Notes under the pieces: generated by a model
Seen by the model: the letters and a program-made list of their open reading frames with translations, nothing else
Told to the model about the DNA's origin: nothing
Database searches by the model: none
Translations under genes and position numbers: made by a program
Part shown: positions 1 through 4,551 of the stretch, in pieces
Layout of the letters: each line of letters begins with the position of its first letter
How positions within the stretch are numbered: the first letter of the stretch is position 1
Assembly (NCBI GenBank): GCA_002298885.1
Contig: DBMK01000105.1
Span: forward strand, 1 to 12,928
Origin: Anaerolineaceae bacterium UBA700
GTDB lineage: Bacteria; Chloroflexota; Anaerolineae; Anaerolineales; Anaerolineaceae
Length of the DNA stretch: 12,928 nucleotides
Direction: 5' to 3'

Positions 1-11
1 CGGAATTTTTT

Positions 12-1889
12 TTATGCCGATATTACTATTCTGTGTTCGCTCACGGCGGGGTCGTGATGGTAAACCAACACTTGCTCGTCCGGGTTCGTCTCGTACCTCC
101 CGTCGCTTACCTCGACGCTGCATCCCCTGGGATACTGCAGGCTGGGGAGGAAGATCTCGGTTGGGGCGGTTACCCTGGGGTCGTGGATGAACTCGAACTC
201 GAAGCGGTGGCTGGACAGGTTGAAGGACATGCGCAGCGGCTCGCCAGCCGTGGCGCGCGGGTAGGGCCGCACCACTGCCTGTAAGGCCCGCCCCCCCGAG
301 TTGATATCCTGGGGGTTCTGCTGCTGGTCGCGGCTGAAGATCGAGAAATCCTCGCCGTTCCACAGGTCGCCGCGGGCGTTGGTATTGTCTGGAGTGTAAT
401 TCCACAACGTGCCGTTCAGCAGGTTTGCCTCCAGCGCCTGGAAGCTGCGGTCAAGCGCCTTTACCTGGGCTCGGAAGTCGCCAGTGCGGTAAGACCTGCC
501 GTTATTGAGGTTGAACGGGATGCCGAACTCGCCGATCAGGGTTGGAATGCCGCCGAAATCTTCCAGGGCGGCCAGGGCGATCAATGCCAACTGCCGGTAA
601 AAAGAACGGCGGATCTTTCTCGGCCCCAGCACCACTTTATGAGTTAAGTAATCCACAGCAATGAAACGGCTGTAGGCTTGCTTGACCAACACGTAACCGT
701 CGTACCAATGCGGAGCGTAAACAAAATGGGTTGCATCGCGCACCATCCAGTGCGGGGCGATGCCGCTGGTCGCCGATTCGATGAAGATCAGGGCGTGTGG
801 GTCGGCTGCCCGGATTTCGGTGGCGCAGCGTTTGGCGAAAGGCACCAGGTAATCGCGGTTGAAATCCACTTCCTGGCCTTTTACCTGGCAAAAGTAATCC
901 GGCCGCAGCAGCCAGGGCCTGCCGGATGAATCGTAGTCCCACACCCCGTGCTGGCGCCACACGCACTTGCGGTTTTCCTGCCAGGCCCGCCTGCGGTTCG
1001 GGTTCAGCAGGTGGGTGCCGGCGCGATACAAGTCGAACAGCCCCAGCTTCCAGTTGGCCACTTTTTGCGGCACGCCGTCCCCCAGGAGCATGGCCTGGTA
1101 GGGCGTGGGGCTTTCCCCCAGGTTGAGTTCGCCACCGTTCGAATTCAGATCCTGCCATCCAATGTAGCCGGTCAGCGGCTCGTTCATTATGTCGTAGCCG
1201 ATGACGTTGGGCAGGTCTTTCAACCGGTGTACCACTTGCAGCATGGCCTCGATGTAACGGCGCTGCAGGTACTTCTGGATCGATTCGCCTTCCACCTGGA
1301 GCAGCGGGGCAAAATCGATGCCGCCGAAGAAGAAGGTGAACATGCTGGCCGCGGCCAGCTTGCTCCCGTTGGTCCCCCAGATCATTTTAGGCAGCGGGTC
1401 GCCGTGGGTTTGGTGGACGATGGCGGCTCCGGTGTCTTTAAAGCCGGCCAGGTCGAAGCCGGCGGCTTCCAGCGTCCAGCCGGGGGCGCCGTCCCCACCG
1501 CTGAAGCGGCTCCACATGTCCTGGTGCATATCGATGAACACGGTCAAGCCGTATTTAGCGGCCCTGGCAACCACGTTGTGCAGGTAGTCCAGGTATTCCT
1601 GGTCGTATTTACCCGGCCCGGCGTGCTCGATGGCCTCCCAGGTGATCACGAAACGCAGCAGGGTCAGTCCCCAGGCGCGCAGGCGCCGGTAATGTTCGTC
1701 CGCTTCGTCCAGCGGGAAGGGGCGCCCAACAAAAGAGACCTCGCGGTGGTTGAAGAAGCCTTCCGGCTTGTGAGTCGCCCCATCTGGCCTGGAAGGCACT
1801 TTGCTGCTGCCGCCCAGGTTCACCCCGCGCAGCATCAGCGTCCGCCCGTACGGGTCCTTGAAATTTGGGCCCTCGATCCGTATGCCCAA
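12..1889 (-). CDS. GH5 family glycosidase, endoglycoceramidase/glucosylceramidase-like
   Basis: A 625-residue retaining beta-glycosidase of family GH5. The (beta/alpha)8 barrel motifs are visible in order: FIDMHQD near residues 118-124 followed by GDGAPGW (132-138), MNEP with the predicted acid/base Glu237, YAPHWYDG (391-398), and IGEFG with the predicted nucleophile Glu454. The MHQD...GDGAP signature is typical of the endoglycoceramidase-like GH5 subfamilies, and the roughly 100 residues after the barrel fit the C-terminal beta-sandwich of that group. There is no signal peptide, so the enzyme is probably cytoplasmic; glucosylceramide-like or aryl/alkyl beta-glucosides are plausible substrates, but the exact one cannot be read from sequence. 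The start is TTG at 1889, chosen because an AGGAG sits 6 nt upstream and the nearest upstream ATG is out of frame. It is monocistronic here, separated from the RNHCP gene by about 540 nt of repeats. The family is secure; the substrate is not. Confidence 0.88.
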   Translation of the reverse strand: MGIRIEGPNFKDPYGRTLMLRGVNLGGSSKVPSRPDGATHKPEGFFNHREVSFVGRPFPLDEADEHYRRLRAWGLTLLRFVITWEAIEHAGPGKYDQEYLDYLHNVVARAAKYGLTVFIDMHQDMWSRFSGGDGAPGWTLEAAGFDLAGFKDTGAAIVHQTHGDPLPKMIWGTNGSKLAAASMFTFFFGGIDFAPLLQVEGESIQKYLQRRYIEAMLQVVHRLKDLPNVIGYDIMNEPLTGYIGWQDLNSNGGELNLGESPTPYQAMLLGDGVPQKVANWKLGLFDLYRAGTHLLNPNRRRAWQENRKCVWRQHGVWDYDSSGRPWLLRPDYFCQVKGQEVDFNRDYLVPFAKRCATEIRAADPHALIFIESATSGIAPHWMVRDATHFVYAPHWYDGYVLVKQAYSRFIAVDYLTHKVVLGPRKIRRSFYRQLALIALAALEDFGGIPTLIGEFGIPFNLNNGRSYRTGDFRAQVKALDRSFQALEANLLNGTLWNYTPDNTNARGDLWNGEDFSIFSRDQQQNPQDINSGGRALQAVVRPYPRATAGEPLRMSFNLSSHRFEFEFIHDPRVTAPTEIFLPSLQYPRGCSVEVSDGRYETNPDEQVLVYHHDPAVSEHRIVISA

Positions 1890-1895
1890 GCTTTT

Positions 1896-1900
1896 CTCCT
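1896..1900 (-). promoter_or_regulatory. Ribosome-binding site fixing a TTG start for the GH5 gene
   Basis: The minus strand reads AGGAG followed by 6 nt (AAAAGC) and then TTG. The spacing is ideal and no in-frame ATG or GTG nearby is better placed, so this site decides the rare start codon. Confidence 0.7.
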
Positions 1901-1927
1901 GGCATTAATCTGCGTTTAATCAACTTA

Positions 1928-1954
1928 ATTCTACTTGAATTTTCCTCAGTGCAA
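1928..1954 (-). promoter_or_regulatory. Possible promoter for the GH5 gene
   Basis: On the minus strand TTGCAC (1954-1949) is followed after 15 nt by TAGAAT (1933-1928), about 40 nt upstream of the TTG start. Both hexamers are close to the sigma70 consensus, but the spacer is shorter than usual, so this is only a candidate. Confidence 0.3.
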
Positions 1955-2030
1955 GGTTTTTTGGATAAGTCCCAATCTACAAAGGCCCGCCCGTGGTTTA
2001 CACCACAGGCTACCGAGCACCAAGCCTGCT

Positions 2031-2265
2031 GATGGTTTTTGAAAACTTAAAAGGGTAATCAGAGTCTGGATGGGCCTACTAGCCTCACCCCCGGCCCCTC
2101 GCCCAGAACGGTGAAGCAGGTTCTGGGAGAGGGGAGAAAACCAAATTCAGTGCATTTCTCCCCTCTCCTGAGAATGGTTTTTTATTCTCAGGAGAGGGGT
2201 CGGGGGTGAGGTTCTGGTTGATCGCGAGGTAAGTACATTACCCAATTAAGTTATCAAAAACCATA
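2031..2265. mobile_element. MITE-like non-autonomous element with long terminal inverted repeats, nested in the repeat
   Basis: The segment 2031-2059 (starting GATGGTTTTTGAAAACTTAA) matches the reverse complement of 2237-2265 (starting TATGGTTTTTGATAACTTAA) at about 25 of 29 positions. Including the flanking hairpin-B arms the match is 38 nt at 2022-2059 against 2237-2274. The interior carries a cloverleaf-like palindrome and no plausible gene, as expected for a miniature element moved by a transposase encoded elsewhere. No clear target-site duplication can be assigned, so the exact ends are uncertain. It could instead be an oversized variant of the host repeat rather than an insertion. Confidence 0.55.
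2083..2211. repeat. Cloverleaf-like nested palindrome
   Basis: An outer stem pairs 2083-2100 with 2194-2211 (17 of 18 positions complementary; arm sequence CCTCACCCCCGGCCCCTC). Inside it lie three further hairpins: CCCAGAAC/GTTCTGGG (2102-2109 with 2120-2127), 13 nt pairing 2127-2139 with 2155-2167, and CTCCTGAGAAT/ATTCTCAGGAG (2165-2175 with 2184-2194). The arrangement folds as a multi-branched junction in single-stranded DNA or RNA. No ORF lies in it. Confidence 0.75.
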
Positions 2266-2432
2266 AGCAGGCTTAAAAAGCCGCACCGGCATTATGAATA
2301 GTCGGCTTCAGCCGACTTGACCTCTTATAGCATGGGGTTTCAACCCCATGCGGGAATGGCTAACCAAACTGAAAATTAATTCCCGATTTTGTAATTTAAA
2401 AATCATTACGGTCGGCGATATTCCTCCTGGTT

Positions 2433-2972
2433 TCAAACGGCCATTTCAGGCTCGATTCCAAACAATCTCTCCGAAATCAAACCGCGGTCTTTGTCACGCA
2501 ATAGATCTACACCGTAATCCTCCAGGCACGCCCGCATTGGACGCCCCATTTTGAGCGACGCTTCAAACACCTCGAAGAGCCTGTCGGCCAGGTCATCGGC
2601 GGCAATGCGGTTGATCGAAACTTTGCCGCAATCCAGGCAGACGTGGATCAACATCAGCTCACCGCGTTCCACCCCGTATTTCTTGGGGCACCTTTTCAAG
2701 GTCAGGCCCACCGGCTGCATCTTCTCCCGGCAGGCCGCCAGGCGGTCGCCGGGCCTTTCCAGGTCGAGGTGGCGCGACCACAGGCAGTACGGGCAGTGGT
2801 TGCGGTTCTGCACGCCCGCCAGCAACGGCTCGCAGGAGACGTAGGTGCGGCAGTGGGCGCATTTGAACCCATCCGGGGCCGGCCAGCTCAACCGGCCGGC
2901 CCCGGGTCTCAGCCTGGAGCGGTTCTTGCCTCGCTCCATCTCTAAAGTCAATTCGAATAAATCCTCAATCAT
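2433..2972 (-). CDS. RNHCP domain zinc-ribbon protein
   Basis: A 179-residue protein carrying the family-naming motif RNHCP at residues 57-61. Three CxxC pairs are visible: C38/C41 (FKCAHC), C60/C63 (HCPYC) and C112/C115 (VCLDC), consistent with one or two zinc ribbons; the last is followed by GKVSINRIAADD. The RNHCP family has no established biochemical role; a nucleic-acid or ribosome-associated function is inferred from the zinc ribbons and from its position directly behind rsgA. Its ATG at 2972 lies inside the last codons of rsgA (8-nt overlap), with GGAG 6 nt upstream, which points to translational coupling. An alternative ATG at 2984 would add four residues but has no ribosome-binding site. 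The C-terminal 60 residues are helical-looking without a recognised motif. Confidence 0.85.
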   Translation of the reverse strand: MIEDLFELTLEMERGKNRSRLRPGAGRLSWPAPDGFKCAHCRTYVSCEPLLAGVQNRNHCPYCLWSRHLDLERPGDRLAACREKMQPVGLTLKRCPKKYGVERGELMLIHVCLDCGKVSINRIAADDLADRLFEVFEASLKMGRPMRACLEDYGVDLLRDKDRGLISERLFGIEPEMAV

Positions 2973-3987
2973 CGTAAGCTCCATCTTGTTTCAAGCGCAA
3001 GTAGCTTTGATAGCGGCGCGGGCTGATCTGCCCGGCCATGACCGCCTTGCGGACGGCGCAGCCCGGCTCGTCCTCGTGCCGGCAGTCCAGCCCGAAGCGG
3101 CAGCGCCCGAGGTGCGGGCGCATCTCCGGGAAGAACAGCGCCAGGTCGTCCTCGTCCACGTCCCACAGACCGAATTCGCGCACGCCCGGCGTGTCGATTA
3201 CAGCGCCACCGAAGTCGAACGGAAACAGCTCGGCCCCGGTGGTGGTGTGCCTGCCCTTGCCGGTCACCTGGTTGACCTCGTTGACTCGCAAACCCAGCCC
3301 GGGCTGCAGGGCGTTCAACAGGGAGGTCTTGCCCACCCCGGATTTGCCCACGAACACGGCCACCCTTCCCGCCAGCGCCTGCCTCAGGCCGGCGATGCCC
3401 TCGCCGCTCGTCACGCTGGTCAGCAGCACCGGATAGCCGATCTTGCGATAAGTCTCTACTTCGCGTTCCAGCTCCCCAGCGGGACGTGGGCCGCCGTCTG
3501 CGGCCAGGTCGAGCTTGGTGATGCACACCAGGCTGGGCAGGTCGAGCGACTCGGCCGAGGCCAGGTAGCGGTCGAGCAGATTCCAGTGCGGCGGCGGGGC
3601 GGCGGCGGCAAACACCGGCACCACCACGTCCACGTTGGCGGCGATCACCTGCTCGAAGGCGTGCGCCCCCGGCATGGGGACGGCCGAGCGCCGCGCCAGG
3701 CGGTTGCGCCGCGGCAGCACCTCGACGATCTGTCCGCTGCCGCAGCCGTTCTCGTTGAAGCGCACCAGGTCCCCGGCAACGGGGGTCTCGGTTGTTGCAG
3801 GCTGTCGCCGGTCGCGGTTATCGCCGCGCCTGGCTTCTTTTCCGGCGCGTTGGGCTTTATCCGGCTTGGGGGCGCGGTTCGAGAGACCGCAGGTGAGGAT
3901 GCGGTGGTCGGTGCTCACCCAGTAAACGCCCATATTTTTCTTGATGACGACACCCAGGTCGTCGGAAGCGTGCTTCGTGTTACTCAT
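2965..3987 (-). CDS. rsgA: Ribosome small-subunit-dependent GTPase A (RsgA/YjeQ-like)
   Basis: A 340-residue circularly permuted GTPase that acts in late maturation of the 30S subunit. The GTPase motifs occur in the permuted order of this family: G4 TKLD (157-160), G5-like SVTSGEG (191-197), G1 GKSGVGKTS (214-222), the G2 region GKGRHTTT (243-250), and G3 DTPG (265-268). The C-terminal zinc knuckle C296-C302-H304-C310 is intact. An OB-fold-like N-terminal domain ends around GDLVRF (72-77) and holds a basic, low-complexity insert at about residues 38-62, longer than in typical RsgA. I chose the ATG at 3987; a GTG at 4044 would add 19 residues but has no ribosome-binding site and sits directly after a terminator-like hairpin. 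The gene is followed by the overlapping RNHCP gene and preceded by a long leader with a peptide ORF and two hairpins, so its transcription may be attenuated. Confidence 0.93.
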   Translation of the reverse strand: MSNTKHASDDLGVVIKKNMGVYWVSTDHRILTCGLSNRAPKPDKAQRAGKEARRGDNRDRRQPATTETPVAGDLVRFNENGCGSGQIVEVLPRRNRLARRSAVPMPGAHAFEQVIAANVDVVVPVFAAAAPPPHWNLLDRYLASAESLDLPSLVCITKLDLAADGGPRPAGELEREVETYRKIGYPVLLTSVTSGEGIAGLRQALAGRVAVFVGKSGVGKTSLLNALQPGLGLRVNEVNQVTGKGRHTTTGAELFPFDFGGAVIDTPGVREFGLWDVDEDDLALFFPEMRPHLGRCRFGLDCRHEDEPGCAVRKAVMAGQISPRRYQSYLRLKQDGAYDD

Positions 3988-4064
3988 TGTTGCTGAACCC
4001 TTACCTTGCGTGGGCTTCGATCGGATGTTTCCTTTAGAACCCACAAAAACTGTTTAAACACAAA

Positions 4065-4089
4065 CAGCCACGGTGCATTCCCGTGGCTG
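4065..4089 (-). terminator. Second terminator-like hairpin upstream of rsgA
   Basis: A 9-bp perfect stem CAGCCACGG/CCGTGGCTG with a 7-nt loop, followed on the minus strand by TTTGTGTTT. It lies 77 nt before the rsgA ATG and downstream of the stronger hairpin at 4250-4279. Its 3' arm is also complementary over 13 nt to the leader-peptide ORF. Confidence 0.55.
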
Positions 4090-4117
4090 CTGCATGTAAC
4101 GCAAGGCATTTTTCTTT

Positions 4118-4235
4118 GGACGGATGAGCTTGCATCTCCAGGGCTGATTGCCGCTGGCTGGTCATCATGCCGCGCCTGTACAGCGCAGTCCCCGCCGCCC
4201 ACGATGTGCAGGCGTTATCCGGGGTTGACCCGTCC
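4118..4235 (-). other. Possible structured leader RNA segment, class not recognised
   Basis: Between the two terminator-like hairpins, minus-strand GGACGG (4235-4230) can pair with CCGTCC (4123-4118) and enclose smaller helices such as GCGC/GCGC around CTGTACAG and GATG/CATC. I do not recognise a known riboswitch signature. The stretch could simply be spacer sequence; the evidence is only local pairing potential. Confidence 0.25.
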
Positions 4236-4249
4236 GTTGCTTAAATAAA

Positions 4250-4279
4250 AGCCACGGGGCATGGGTGCGCCCCGTGGCT
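4250..4279 (-). terminator. Strong intrinsic terminator after the leader peptide ORF
   Basis: The minus strand carries an 11-bp perfect GC-rich stem AGCCACGGGGC/GCCCCGTGGCT with an 8-nt loop, ending in TTTTATTT (4250-4243). It lies 28 nt after the leader-peptide stop codon and about 155 nt after the predicted transcription start, so it would end a short transcript before rsgA unless read-through occurs. Confidence 0.8.
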
Positions 4280-4307
4280 GGAAGGTCTTAACCGCCGAGG
4301 GATAGCG

Positions 4308-4376
4308 TTATCCCTCGCGCTCCAGGCGCGCCCATGCGACTTGATGGATGACAAGCACCGTGGCTGTATTATGCAT
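4308..4376 (-). CDS. Small ORF, 22 codons, putative leader peptide
   Basis: An ATG at 4376 is preceded by AGGAG with a 5-nt spacer, and lies about 30 nt after the predicted start of a good promoter. The peptide begins MHNTATVLVIHQ and ends ARLEREG. It is rich in branched-chain residues (a VLVI run plus further V and L) but has no long run of a single amino acid. The stop codon falls in the loop and adjacent stem of a 9-bp hairpin at 4296-4317 (CGAGGGATA/TATCCCTCG), and a strong intrinsic terminator follows at 4250-4279. This order (promoter, short ORF with a strong start, hairpin, terminator) is that of transcription attenuators controlled by leader-peptide translation. The gene downstream is rsgA, which is unexpected for amino-acid attenuation. 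It could alternatively be a stand-alone small protein or part of a regulatory RNA. No homologue is recognised. Confidence 0.55.
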   Translation of the reverse strand: MHNTATVLVIHQVAWARLEREG

Positions 4377-4381
4377 GAACG

Positions 4382-4386
4382 CTCCT
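4382..4386 (-). promoter_or_regulatory. Ribosome-binding site of the leader peptide ORF
   Basis: Minus-strand AGGAG within AAAGGAG, 5 nt before the ATG at 4376. It is among the best ribosome-binding sites in the window and is the main reason to believe that the 22-codon ORF is translated. Confidence 0.6.
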
Positions 4387-4413
4387 TTCAAAGAAGATGG
4401 TTAAACTTCGTCT

Positions 4414-4442
4414 ATTTAAACAGCGTTTACTAATTTTGTCAA
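4414..4442 (-). promoter_or_regulatory. Sigma70-type promoter of the leader-rsgA-RNHCP transcript
   Basis: A perfect -35 TTGACA (4442-4437), a 17-nt spacer, and a -10 TTAAAT (4419-4414; 4 of 6 consensus positions). Transcription is expected to start near 4407, giving a leader of about 420 nt before rsgA, with the peptide ORF starting about 30 nt in. Confidence 0.7.
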
Positions 4443-4462
4443 GGTTTATTGCGACATTCTCC

Positions 4463-4495
4463 AGACTTCCGAAATCTTTAAGATTTCGGAAGTCT
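4463..4495. repeat. Perfect 33-nt palindrome between the mannosidase gene and the leader promoter
   Basis: A 15-bp perfect stem AGACTTCCGAAATCT/AGATTTCGGAAGTCT with a 3-nt loop. It lies 57 nt after the mannosidase stop codon and could end that transcript, but no T tract follows on the minus strand. It also resembles short dispersed palindromes of this kind of genome, so terminator and repeat are both possible. Confidence 0.6.
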
Positions 4496-4551
4496 AATTA
4501 TCCACTATTTTGTGAAGGCCAACGTCCTGTTGACGGGCCGGGAGGCCTGCC

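Larger units (their letters stand above)
1993..2351. repeat. Composite four-hairpin palindromic repeat, copy 1, interrupted by an insertion
   Basis: Four palindromes in a row. A: GTGGT/ACCAC at 1993-2006, followed by the tag GGCTACCGAG. B: AAGCCTGCT at 2022-2030 with its partner AGCAGGCTT at 2266-2274. C: AGTCGGCT/AGCCGACT at 2300-2317. D: GCATGGGGTT/AACCCCATGC at 2330-2351. The same four hairpins in the same order recur at 10281-10406, where hairpin B has only a 2-nt loop. Here the arms of B are separated by about 235 nt, so copy 1 looks split by a second element. It resembles dispersed REP-type repeats seen in Chloroflexota and other phyla; that family assignment comes from memory of the pattern, not from a search. 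Confidence 0.7.

Noticed and set aside
948..1919. Plus-strand ORF of 323 codons opposite the GH5 gene
   Set aside because: Antisense shadow of a gene with clear catalytic motifs, with no ribosome-binding site or recognisable domain.
2348..2554. Plus-strand ORF of 68 codons
   Set aside because: It begins in repeat hairpin D and overlaps the end of the RNHCP gene on the other strand; no ribosome-binding site.
3984..4202. Minus-strand ORF of 72 codons whose TGA overlaps the rsgA ATG by 4 nt
   Set aside because: The ATGA overlap is attractive, but the GTG start has no ribosome-binding site, the ORF runs through the second terminator-like hairpin, and the protein composition is unlike a real domain.
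4118..4235. Known riboswitch (cobalamin, TPP, FMN, SAM, c-di-GMP) or T-box
   Set aside because: None of the conserved core sequences I know for these classes is present, so only a generic structured-RNA note was kept.
4215..4262. Minus-strand 15-codon ORF starting MPRGFYLSNG inside the first terminator
   Set aside because: The ATG is in the terminator stem-loop and lacks a proper ribosome-binding site; it may be chance, though it would become translatable on read-through.
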